From Streptomyces sp. 1-11 (GTDB lineage: Bacteria; Actinomycetota; Actinomycetes; Streptomycetales; Streptomycetaceae), in assembly GCF_007176755.1 (NCBI RefSeq), contig NZ_BJTV01000019.1:1-64000 (forward strand): DNA of 64,000 bases, in the 5' to 3' direction. The translations under genes were made by a program, and so were the position numbers. Numbering within the stretch: the stretch's first letter is position 1; every line of letters starts with the position of its first letter. The notes beneath the pieces are model-generated. The model worked only from the letters and a program-made list of their open reading frames with translations. It was not told the origin of the DNA and searched no databases. Positions 1 through 7,050 of this stretch are shown here, piece after piece.

Positions 1-159
1 GCCCGCCGCGAGCGCGGTGGCGGGCACGGCGACGGCCTTGGCGGCGCCCGAGCGGCGGGCGCGGGCCAGGCTGAGGGCTGCGGTGGCGACGGTCGGGAGA
101 AGCCACGGCGATGCTCCGCGCGCAAGACGCACAGGGCGGGCATCGGCAGAAGGAAACAT
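1..159 (-). CDS. psd: Phosphatidylserine decarboxylase, N-terminal part (cut by left edge)
   Basis: The first 53 codons of a minus-strand gene are visible and stay open to the window edge. The ATG at 159 has a GAGGAG ribosome site four bases upstream. The product begins with a short hydrophilic stretch, then 'ASPWLLPTVATAALSL', a basic patch and a second Ala/Val-rich hydrophobic run. From memory this matches the N-terminus of actinobacterial phosphatidylserine decarboxylases, which make phosphatidylethanolamine from phosphatidylserine at the membrane and self-cleave to form a pyruvoyl group. The catalytic part lies outside the window, so the name rests only on N-terminal resemblance. A small membrane protein of another kind remains possible. 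Confidence 0.55.
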   Translation of the reverse strand, partial: MFPSADARPVRLARGASPWLLPTVATAALSLARARRSGAAKAVAVPATALAAG

Positions 160-412
160 CAGGACTCCTCAAAAACAAGACGGGAAGGTTGCTCGCTCCA
201 TCCTTCCGCTCCTGATAGTGGCGGAAGTCCCCCTACATGACGGTCCGGGCAGCCGGCGCTGGGCGGACACGAGCGGCCCGGGTGATACCGCGGCAGTACG
301 GCGACCTCCGCCCGGCGTATTACGGAGCGCCTTCTCGCCCCCGAGGGCGGGGAGCAATGCCCGGCTCGCGGCGCCCGCGCACATGCCCCCGTACGCCGGA
401 TACCTGCGCGGC

Positions 413-486
413 AGGTCACACGGTTCCCCGCGGCTCAGGGAAGCCAGGTCACACGGTCCCAGCGGCTCAGGGAAGCCGCGGCTCAG
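413..486. repeat. Tandem near-repeat of about 33 bp reaching into a stop codon
   Basis: Copy 1 (413-445) and copy 2 (446-477) differ only by a one-base gap and one or two substitutions. A third partial copy (478-486, GCGGCTCAG) contains the stop codon of the minus-strand phosphatase gene. The unit contains the words AGGTCACACGGT and GCGGCTCAGGGAAGCC. It looks like a slippage or tandem duplication of the sequence just after the stop codon. Confidence 0.75.
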
Positions 487-1820
487 CGGCGTCCGAAGCA
501 GCGCTCCAGTTCGTCCAGGTCGTAGAAGACGCTGTGCTTCGCGACGGGGTGGCAGCCGGTCCTGAAGGCCGTCTCCTTCTCGTTGTAGAGCATGCGCACC
601 AGGTAGCGGTCGCCCTTGCGGAACACGTCCCATTGGATGTTCGCGCCGAGCGGGGAGACGGACGCGCCCCGCCAGGGGTTGTCGGCCCAGCTGTACGGCT
701 CCCCCGGCGTGGCCGGTTCCGTGCTGCCGGGCAGGCCCATCAGGGCGGCCAGCGGAATGATCTCCTCGGCGTGGGTGAAGCGCAGTTCGGCGCCGAGATC
801 GCTGCTGCCGGCCCGCTCGGCCTCGGCCCGCTCGAAGAAGTCGTCCAGCAGGACGCCGGCCATCTTGTAGGTGATGTCGCTGTCGGCGAAGCCGGGGCCC
901 TTCTCGTAGAAGTCCTCGGCGTCGCTCAGGTATCCGAACCAGGCGGCGTCGGAGCGGGAGACGAACCGCTCCATGCCCCAGCCCCGCCCGCCCGGGCTCT
1001 CCTCGCCCATGGCCGGAGCGATGGCGTACAGGTCGTAGACGGCCCGGGCGGCGCCGACCTGGTCGGGGATGCGGTCGACGAAACCGTCCTGGAAGATCCT
1101 CTGCAGGACGCTGCGCGCGGCCCGCTCCGTCCGGGGCTGGTCGGTGACGGCCCTCAAGGTATCCCTGAGGCGCTGGTCGTTGGCGAGGTAGTCGCGGTAG
1201 GCGGCGCCGCCCGCCGCCTTGTGGAAGTAGAGCAGGTCCTTGTCGGTCCGGGTGGGCCCGATCAGCGGTTTCAGCTCCGGGTCGGCGTCGGCGAGCGCGC
1301 CCGCGAACACGTCACCGCTGTCGACGGCCCGCCCCTGGCCGGAGCTGACCACGTCGATCTTCTCGCCGTTCGCGGCGATCCTCCCGAACAGGGACGGCAG
1401 CCGCCGCTCCATACGCACGGCCGTGTCTCGCAGCTCCTGCCGGCCGCGGGCGCTGAGGTTGCCGTAGCCCACCTTCTCCATGGCGGCCTGCAGGGCGCGG
1501 ACCGCCGGCCCGAACTCCTCGCCGCGACGGGTGAGTTCCCCGCCGGCCTGAGCCTTGTCCCACAGCGCGAGGACCAGGTCGACGTCCTCGCTGTCGGTCG
1601 CCGCCCGAGAGCCGTGCCGGGACACGTTCTCGGTGAAGACGGGGACGAAGCCGGCCGGCGCCTCCTGGTAGCCCCGCGGGCTCTGTTGCGGCGCGTAGGG
1701 CGCCTTGGTGCCGTAGCTCTGGCGGTGCGCGGGGGCGTCGGCCGCGTGCGCGGGGAGCGCGGTGAGCAGCAGCGCACCGAGGGCGAGGAGAGGGGTGGCG
1801 AGGCGTCTCATGATCAGCAT
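483..1820 (-). CDS. Secreted histidine-type phosphatase (MINPP/phytase-like)
   Basis: The 445-residue protein starts with a clear Sec signal peptide (residues 1-26, ending A-H-A). The histidine-phosphatase signature R-H-G-S-R lies at residues 68-72, where the His forms the phospho-enzyme. Near residue 348 there is an H-A-E-E motif; HAE in place of HD as proton donor is typical of the branch that includes multiple inositol polyphosphate phosphatases. It therefore probably removes phosphate from phytate-like or other organic phosphates outside the cell. Start is the first ATG (1820); a second ATG at 1811 is equally possible because neither has a strong ribosome site. It is transcribed alone, and its stop codon lies at the edge of the tandem repeat at 413-486. 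Confidence 0.8.
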   Translation of the reverse strand: MLIMRRLATPLLALGALLLTALPAHAADAPAHRQSYGTKAPYAPQQSPRGYQEAPAGFVPVFTENVSRHGSRAATDSEDVDLVLALWDKAQAGGELTRRGEEFGPAVRALQAAMEKVGYGNLSARGRQELRDTAVRMERRLPSLFGRIAANGEKIDVVSSGQGRAVDSGDVFAGALADADPELKPLIGPTRTDKDLLYFHKAAGGAAYRDYLANDQRLRDTLRAVTDQPRTERAARSVLQRIFQDGFVDRIPDQVGAARAVYDLYAIAPAMGEESPGGRGWGMERFVSRSDAAWFGYLSDAEDFYEKGPGFADSDITYKMAGVLLDDFFERAEAERAGSSDLGAELRFTHAEEIIPLAALMGLPGSTEPATPGEPYSWADNPWRGASVSPLGANIQWDVFRKGDRYLVRMLYNEKETAFRTGCHPVAKHSVFYDLDELERCFGRR

Positions 1821-2059
1821 CTTGGGCGGCCGCGGTGAACCTTCGGTGGCGACGAGATGGAATCACCCCCTTCGTGCCGAACGATGCGGCGAGCACAGCT
1901 CACTTGGCCCATCACCGGGCAGCCCCCGTGTCAGCGTAGCGCGGGCTGAATGACTCCCGCATGCGCGCGGGGGCCCCGACCACCACAGACAACAGCGGCA
2001 ACATGGGCAACAGCCGGGCGCTATGTCGCCGGCCGTCCCACGGAGGCCGGCGACGCGTC

Positions 2060-2659
2060 TCACCCCTCTTTGACGGCGGCCGCGTCGAGCAGCGTGGTGG
2101 CCATCGAGACGGCCAGGCCGTCCAGAGGGCGCCCCTGCACGACGCTGAAGGAGTTCGCCCCGTCGAAGACGACCGTGAGGCGCTGGGCCAGCGACGCCGG
2201 ATCGGACGCTCCGCCGGCCTCGGCCTCGCGCCGGAAGTAGGCGGTCAGCGCGTCCTTGTGACGGCGGGCGGCCTGACTCGCCGGGTGATCGGGGGACTTG
2301 AGTTCCACGGCGGCGGCGACGAACGGGCAGCCGTGGAAGCCCGCGCCCGCGGACAGCGCCTCAAGACGCCGGAAGACGTGGAGGATCCGCTCCCGGGGCG
2401 GCCGGCCGTCGTCGGCGTCCGGCAGCAAGGCCGCGCGGTGGGCGGCAGCCGAGCGCTCCAGGCTCGCGGCGATGACGTCGTCCTTGGTCCCGAACAGCTG
2501 GTACATCGAACGCTTGGACACCCCCGCCGCGCGGCACAGCGCCTCGACTCCGGCGTGCACCCCTTCCCGGTAGAAGAGGTCCGCCGCGGCGTCGAGGAGC
2601 CGGTCACGAGTGGAAGGCGCTGCTGGAGCCGTGGTGGCGGCCGGGGTCGCTTCGGTCAT
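2060..2659 (-). CDS. TetR-family repressor
   Basis: A 199-residue protein with a TetR-type helix-turn-helix in residues about 18-65 (key words AAADLFYREGVHAGV, AGVSKRSMYQLFG) and a mostly helical ligand-binding part containing 'FHGCPFVAAAVE', common in TetR proteins that sense small organic or electrophilic compounds. It is divergent from the SDR gene at 2760, and the 100-bp gap contains two near-identical palindromes, so it very likely represses itself and the SDR. The ligand is unknown. Confidence 0.88.
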   Translation of the reverse strand: MTEATPAATTAPAAPSTRDRLLDAAADLFYREGVHAGVEALCRAAGVSKRSMYQLFGTKDDVIAASLERSAAAHRAALLPDADDGRPPRERILHVFRRLEALSAGAGFHGCPFVAAAVELKSPDHPASQAARRHKDALTAYFRREAEAGGASDPASLAQRLTVVFDGANSFSVVQGRPLDGLAVSMATTLLDAAAVKEG

Positions 2660-2690
2660 GCGCCCAGCCTACGGCTCCGCTTGCCATGCG

Positions 2691-2732
2691 GAAAACGATC
2701 GGTTTACAGTTGTCGGAAACCGATCGGTTTCC
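2691..2732. promoter_or_regulatory. Two TetR operators in a divergent promoter
   Basis: The second site (2715-2732) is a perfect 18-bp palindrome GGAAACCGATCGGTTTCC. The first (2692-2705, AAAACGATCGGTTT) repeats its core with one mismatch. Centres are 25 bp apart. For the SDR promoter a plausible -35 TTGTCG (2710-2715) and -10 TCTAGC (2733-2738) are separated by 17 bp, so the perfect palindrome exactly fills the spacer, a classic repressor position. Confidence 0.8.
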
Positions 2733-2759
2733 TCTAGCTCTCCAGAACGGTCTCCCGAC

Positions 2760-3464
2760 ATGACTGACATCAAGGACTCGGTGGCCCTCGTCACCGGCGG
2801 CAGCCGCGGCATCGGCAAGGAGCTGGTGGAACAGCTCTACGAGCGCGGCGCGAGCAAGGTCTACGCCACGGCCCGCGACCCGCGCACCGTGACCCACCCC
2901 GACGCCGTGCCGCTGGCACTGGAGGTCACCGACCCGGCTTCCGTGGCCGCCGCGGCCGAGCAAGCGCAGGACGTCACCATCCTGGTCAACAACGCCGGTG
3001 CTTCGGTGGGCGGCTCGCTCCTGACGACTCCCCTGGCGGACGTGCGCCGTGACTTCGAGATCAACTTCTTCGGTCCCCTCCTGGTCACCCGAGCCGTCGC
3101 GCCAGTCATCGAGCGCAACGGCGGCGGCCATATCCTCAACATCCACTCCGTGCTGTCCTGGATCGGTCTCACCGGCTCCTACAGCGCCTCCAAGGCCGCG
3201 CTGTGGCAGCAGAGCAACTCGCTGCGCCTCGAACTGCGGCCCCGAGGCATCACGGTCACCGGTCTGCACGTCGGCTACGTCGACACCGACCTGGCCGCGG
3301 ACGTGGACGCACCGAAGACCAGCCCGCACGACGTCGCCGTACAGGCGCTCGACGGCATCGAGCAGGGCGCCTTCGAGGTGCTCGCCGACGACATCACCCG
3401 GCAGGTCAAGGCCGGACTGGCAGGGGACCCGGCCGACCTGTACCGGCAGTTCATGGCGGCCTGA
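2760..3464 (+). CDS. Short-chain dehydrogenase/reductase
   Basis: A 234-residue classical SDR. The NAD(P)-binding motif TGGSRGIG lies near residues 12-19, the NNAGAS motif near 79-84, and the catalytic Ser and the Y-x-x-x-K motif (YSASK) lie in the middle. The start is the ATG just after the operator region; an upstream in-frame ATG would place the operators inside the gene. It should reduce or oxidise a small carbonyl or alcohol, and the substrate cannot be told. Divergence from the TetR gene with shared operators indicates induction by that regulator's ligand. Confidence 0.88.
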   Translation: MTDIKDSVALVTGGSRGIGKELVEQLYERGASKVYATARDPRTVTHPDAVPLALEVTDPASVAAAAEQAQDVTILVNNAGASVGGSLLTTPLADVRRDFEINFFGPLLVTRAVAPVIERNGGGHILNIHSVLSWIGLTGSYSASKAALWQQSNSLRLELRPRGITVTGLHVGYVDTDLAADVDAPKTSPHDVAVQALDGIEQGAFEVLADDITRQVKAGLAGDPADLYRQFMAA

Positions 3465-3546
3465 CCGCCCTCGCAGGCGCGCGGCCCCCGCCGCTGCCGC
3501 AGGCCGATTCCGGGAAACCGAGGTGCCCCGGCGGGCGCCGGCCGGG

Positions 3547-3552
3547 TAGCGT
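3547..3552 (+). promoter_or_regulatory. -10 element of a leaderless leader transcript
   Basis: TAGCGT lies seven bases before the ATG at 3560. This spacing would put transcription start at or next to that ATG, giving a leaderless mRNA. No good -35 hexamer is visible, so an activator-dependent promoter is possible. Confidence 0.4.
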
Positions 3553-3559
3553 GCGGGCC

Positions 3560-3625
3560 ATGTCGAGTCCTGAGTCGGACAGGGTGGGGGCTTTCGGTCA
3601 CGCCGTCAGCCCCCTGCACCACTGA
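3560..3625 (+). CDS. Possible 21-residue leader peptide upstream of the drug exporter
   Basis: A short frame beginning with ATG directly after a TAGCGT -10 element encodes 21 residues ending in 'SPLHH' and stops at 3625. It has no ribosome-binding site, which fits leaderless translation. It ends one base before the first of four short segments that can pair in alternative ways (3627-3710), followed by the exporter gene. This is the layout expected of a ribosome-mediated attenuator for an antibiotic-resistance gene. The coding status is inferred from layout only. Confidence 0.4.
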   Translation: MSSPESDRVGAFGHAVSPLHH

Positions 3626-3626
3626 G

Positions 3627-3710
3627 CTCGTAGCCCCGCCGTCGCGTCGCGTTCCGCGACCGGACGAGGGCGCCCTGGGGCTGGCCGCGGTGACGAGATG
3701 ACCTTCTCGT
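3627..3710 (+). promoter_or_regulatory. Possible attenuator with mutually exclusive pairings
   Basis: CTCGT (3627-3631) can pair with ACGAG at 3664-3668 or at 3693-3697. The latter can instead pair with CTCGT at 3706-3710 as part of a 6-bp hairpin (3693-3698 with 3705-3710, loop TGACCT). AGCCCC (3632-3637) can also pair with GGGGCT (3677-3682). Two sets of alternative stems between a leader ORF and a resistance gene suggest attenuation. No energy calculation was possible. Confidence 0.4.
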
Positions 3711-3736
3711 GCTTCTCCTCACCTCGGAGCCACTCG

Positions 3737-4915
3737 ATGCCTCTCCCCCTGTACCTGCTTGCCGTGGCGGTCTTCGCCATGGGCACCTCGGAGTTCATGC
3801 TGGCCGGCCTGCTGCCGGACATCGCGTCGGATCTGCACGTCACGGTCGGGACAGCCGGCGCGCTCACGTCGGCCTTCGCGATCGGCATGGTGATCGGGGC
3901 CCCGCTCATGGCGGTGCTCGCCCGTCACTGGCCCGCCCGGTCGAGCCTGCTCGGGTTCGTCCTCGTGTTCCTGGCAGCGCACGCCGCGGGCGCTGCCACG
4001 TCGAGCTTCCGGGTCCTGTTCGCGACCAGGGCCGTCGCGGCACTCGCGAACGCCGGATTCCTCGCCGTGGCCCTGTCGACCGCTGCCACGCTCGTCCCGC
4101 CCGGCAAGAAGGGACGGGCGCTGGCCGTGCTGCTGTCGGGTACCACGGTGGCCACGGTCGCCGGGGTCCCGGGCGGAGCGGTCCTCGGCACGCTGCTCGG
4201 CTGGCGGGCCACCTTCTGGGCCGTCGCCGCGCTTTGCCTGCCCGCGGCCGTCGGCGTCCTCGCGGGAATCCCGGCGTCTCGTGCGGAGGCGGACGATCGC
4301 GGCGGGCCGGCCTTGCGGACCGAGCTGGCTCAGCTCAAGAGGCCGCGGTTGCTCCTGGTGATGCTGCTGGGCGCGCTGGTGAACGCGGCCACCTTCGCGA
4401 GCTTCACCTTCCTCGCCCCCGTCGTGACCGACACCGCCGGGCTGGGCGAGCTGTGGGTCTCCGTGGCTCTGGTGCTCTTCGGCTGCGGTTCGTTCGTCGG
4501 CGTCACCGCTGCCGGGCGGCTGTCCGACCAGCGTCCCGGCCTGGTCCTGGTGGTCGGCGGCCCGCTGCTGCTCGCCGGCTGGCCGGCCCTGGCCCTGCTG
4601 GCCGACAAGCCGGTCGCTCTGCTTGCCCTGGTGTTCGCGCAGGGTGCCCTGTCGTTCGCGCTGGGCGGCACACTCATCACGAGGGTCCTCTACGAGGCGG
4701 CGGACGCCCCGACGATGGCCGGCTCCTACGCGACCGCGGCGCTCAACGTCGGCGCGGCCCTCGGGCCACTCGTCGCCGCGACCACCCTGCGCACCGCCGT
4801 AGGGGACGTCGGGCCGCTCTGGACGAGCGGACTCCTGGTCGCACTCGCGCTGCTGGTCGCGTTCCCCCTGCGCGCCGTGGTCGCGGACGACCGGAGCACC
4901 GGGGCGTTGCGGTAA
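3737..4915 (+). CDS. cmlR: CmlR/Cmx-type chloramphenicol exporter (MFS)
   Basis: The 392-residue protein has about twelve hydrophobic segments. Its sequence from the first residue (MPLPLYLLAVAVFAMGTSEF) is strikingly like the chloramphenicol-resistance protein of S. lividans, which from memory has the same length. It is a drug:proton antiporter of the major facilitator superfamily expected to pump out chloramphenicol and relatives. Shared landmarks include the GTSEFM motif in helix 1, 'LLSGTTVATVAGVPGG' in helix 5 and 'MAGSYATAALNVGAA' near the end. The start at 3737 matches that homologue; an in-frame ATG at 3698 would swallow the proposed attenuator and is less likely. The upstream leader frame and pairing segments suggest inducible expression. 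Confidence 0.88.
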   Translation: MPLPLYLLAVAVFAMGTSEFMLAGLLPDIASDLHVTVGTAGALTSAFAIGMVIGAPLMAVLARHWPARSSLLGFVLVFLAAHAAGAATSSFRVLFATRAVAALANAGFLAVALSTAATLVPPGKKGRALAVLLSGTTVATVAGVPGGAVLGTLLGWRATFWAVAALCLPAAVGVLAGIPASRAEADDRGGPALRTELAQLKRPRLLLVMLLGALVNAATFASFTFLAPVVTDTAGLGELWVSVALVLFGCGSFVGVTAAGRLSDQRPGLVLVVGGPLLLAGWPALALLADKPVALLALVFAQGALSFALGGTLITRVLYEAADAPTMAGSYATAALNVGAALGPLVAATTLRTAVGDVGPLWTSGLLVALALLVAFPLRAVVADDRSTGALR

Positions 4916-5117
4916 CGCGTACGTGGGGCTCGGCTTGACCGGGGACATCGGCACTGGTGCACCACATCCCGGGGGCGGCGGGCCGGAACGCCGCCGACCC
5001 GGAGCGCGCCCGCCGCCACAAGCCGCCGTGCCCCTCAAGCGATGAGTTTCCGGACGGCCGGAAGTCTGCCGTCAGGAGACAGCATCACACCCGCGCCGGT
5101 TCGAAAGAGGCCCGCTG

Positions 5118-6263
5118 ATGAGCGATCTGTACAAGACCCTGCGACGGCACGTCGACGACGGGACGGTTCCCGGGGCCGTGGGACTGGTGGCTCGGGAGGA
5201 CGACGTCGAGGTGGTCGCCGTCGGGTCGGCGGACGCCGACGGCTCCGCGCCGATGACCCGTGAGTCCGTCTTCCGTATCGCCTCGATCACCAAGCCGATC
5301 GTCGCCGCCGCGCTGCTCACCCTGGTGGACGACGGCACCGTCGGCCTGGCCGATCCGGTGGCCGAGTGGCTGCCCGAGCTGGAGAAGCCGGTGGTGGTGC
5401 GCACCCCCGGCGCACCGGTGGACGACGTGGTCCCGGCCGTCCGCCCCATCACCGTGGAGGACGTGCTGAGTTCGCGGCCGGGCTGGGGCTTCCCCGCCGA
5501 CTTCACGCTCCCCGCCGTTCGCGCGCTCTTCGAGGTGCAGAGGGACGGCCGCGCCCCGCACTCCATGCCCGACCAGGACGCCTGGCTGGCGGCCCTGTCC
5601 CGGGTCCCGCTGCTGCACCAGCCTGGGGAGGCTTGGCTGTACAACACGGCCTCCGACCTGCAGGGGGTGCTGATCGCGCGGGCCTCGGGCCGCCCCCTGC
5701 CCGACTACCTGGCGGATCGGCTGCTGGAGCCGCTGGGGATGGCGGACACCGGCTTCGTGGTGCCGCCGGAGAAACGGGACCGCTTCACCTCCGCCTACCG
5801 CCCCGACGGCGCGGGCGCGCTGGTGCGGACGGACACCCCGGACGGCGCGTTCGCGAGCGCGCCGCGCTTCGCGTCCGGCGCCGGCGGGCTGGTGTCCACG
5901 GCCGACGACTGGCTGGCGTTCGCCCGGCTGCTGCTGAACGGCGGCGAGGCGAACGGCCGCCGTCTGCTCACGTCCGCCTCTGTGGAACGGATGACCACCG
6001 ACCACCTCACCGCTGCCCAGCGCGACGCGGGCACGCTCTTCCTGGAGGGCCAGGGCTGGGGTTACGGCGGCCAGGTCGACGTCACGTCCTCCGCGCCCTG
6101 GAACGTCCCCGGCCGCTACGGCTGGGTCGGCGGCACCGGCACCGCGGCCCACCTGGTCCCGTCCACCGGGACGGTGACGATCCTGCTGACCCAGGTGGCG
6201 ATGGAGAGCCCCACCCCGCCTCAGCTGATGCGGGACTTCTGGCGCTCCACGGCGGGGACCTGA
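5118..6263 (+). CDS. Serine beta-lactamase-like hydrolase/esterase
   Basis: A 381-residue protein of the beta-lactamase/penicillin-binding fold (class C-like). The nucleophile motif S-I-T-K is at residues 56-59, the tyrosine motif Y-N-T at about 175-177, and the C-terminal 'GGTGTAAH' replaces KTG. There is no signal peptide, so it is likely a cytoplasmic esterase (EstB-like) rather than a true beta-lactamase. ATG 5118 is preceded by AAAGAGG at good spacing. It sits alone between the exporter and the CGNR regulator on the same strand. Confidence 0.85.
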   Translation: MSDLYKTLRRHVDDGTVPGAVGLVAREDDVEVVAVGSADADGSAPMTRESVFRIASITKPIVAAALLTLVDDGTVGLADPVAEWLPELEKPVVVRTPGAPVDDVVPAVRPITVEDVLSSRPGWGFPADFTLPAVRALFEVQRDGRAPHSMPDQDAWLAALSRVPLLHQPGEAWLYNTASDLQGVLIARASGRPLPDYLADRLLEPLGMADTGFVVPPEKRDRFTSAYRPDGAGALVRTDTPDGAFASAPRFASGAGGLVSTADDWLAFARLLLNGGEANGRRLLTSASVERMTTDHLTAAQRDAGTLFLEGQGWGYGGQVDVTSSAPWNVPGRYGWVGGTGTAAHLVPSTGTVTILLTQVAMESPTPPQLMRDFWRSTAGT

Positions 6264-6343
6264 AGCGCCGCCGGTCATGCTGCACGGGGGCAGCGACGAG
6301 ACAGGGCATCGTCGCAGGCCGACAGGTGAACACCGCCTGAGAC

Positions 6344-6390
6344 GGTGACGAACCTTGCCTCGCGGGTCAGTCACCCGTCAAGATGGTGAC
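6344..6390. promoter_or_regulatory. Repeated GGTGAC/GTCACC half-sites before the CGNR gene
   Basis: GGTGAC occurs at 6344-6349, then an inverted pair GTCACC (6370-6375) and GGTGAC (6385-6390) with a nine-base spacer directly abuts the GTG start at 6391. Such half-sites just at the start of a regulator gene could be its own operator. The same hexamers also form the hairpin after the gene (6986-7006). Confidence 0.4.
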
Positions 6391-6954
6391 GTGAATCTTG
6401 AGCATGTCTTCGTATGCGGGAATCCGGCCCTCGACTTCGCGGCCACCCTCCGCGCCCGGCGCTCGACCCGGTTCGAGATGTTCGCGACGCCGGGGCGGCT
6501 CAACGCCTGGTACCTGGAGTCCGGCCTGGTGGACTCGATCACCCCCGCCGGGGACGAGGACGTCGCGGAGGCGACCACGGTCCGCGAGGCCGTCTACCGG
6601 CTCGTCACCGACCGGCGTCTCGGCGAGGGCTTCGACCGGGAGGCCCTCGCCGTGCTCAACGGCGCCGCGCGCAGGACGCCCGCGACACCGCAGCTCACCC
6701 TGGGCGGCCGGCACACGGAGGCGACGCCCGAGCAGGCCCTGGCCACCGTCGCCCGCCAGGCCGTCGAACTGCTCAGCGGCCCGGACGTCCCCCTGCTGAA
6801 GGAGTGCGGCAACCCCGAGTGCACCAGGGTCTACATCGACCGCTCCCGGGGCATGCGCCGCCAGTGGTGCGGCATGGAGTCCTGCGGCAACAGGATCAAG
6901 GCGGCGGCGTACCGGGCGCGCAAGAGGACGACACCTGCGGAGGCGTCGCACTGA
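6391..6954 (+). CDS. CGNR zinc-finger transcriptional regulator (ABATE domain)
   Basis: A 187-residue protein. The N-terminal part contains the ABATE-type opening (VCGNPALDFAATL) and the C-terminal part holds the CGNR zinc finger with its cysteines (CGNPECTRVYIDRS, then WCGMESCGNRIKAAAYRAR). Proteins of this type are thought to bind DNA through the finger and sense a ligand through the N-terminal domain. GTG 6391 is chosen because the homologous part starts there; the in-frame ATG at 6355 would add residues that do not resemble the family. It is convergent with the aldehyde dehydrogenase gene. The target is unknown. Confidence 0.85.
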   Translation: MNLEHVFVCGNPALDFAATLRARRSTRFEMFATPGRLNAWYLESGLVDSITPAGDEDVAEATTVREAVYRLVTDRRLGEGFDREALAVLNGAARRTPATPQLTLGGRHTEATPEQALATVARQAVELLSGPDVPLLKECGNPECTRVYIDRSRGMRRQWCGMESCGNRIKAAAYRARKRTTPAEASH

Positions 6955-6985
6955 CCCCAATGCCGTCGACACGGACGGCACGCAG

Positions 6986-7006
6986 GTCACCGGTGCTCCC
7001 GGTGAC
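6986..7006. terminator. Hairpin between convergent genes
   Basis: GTCACCGG (6986-6993) and CCGGTGAC (6999-7006) form a perfect 8-bp stem with a five-base loop between the CGNR gene and the aldehyde dehydrogenase gene. It has no T-run, as is common in Streptomyces terminators, and could serve both strands. Confidence 0.5.
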
Positions 7007-7050
7007 GCCGCTCGGCCGCCCATGGCCCTGCCCCCAGCAGGCGATCACCG

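Noticed and set aside
237..1838. A 533-codon open frame on the plus strand
   Set aside because: Antisense shadow of the histidine phosphatase gene, which has a signal peptide and catalytic motif.
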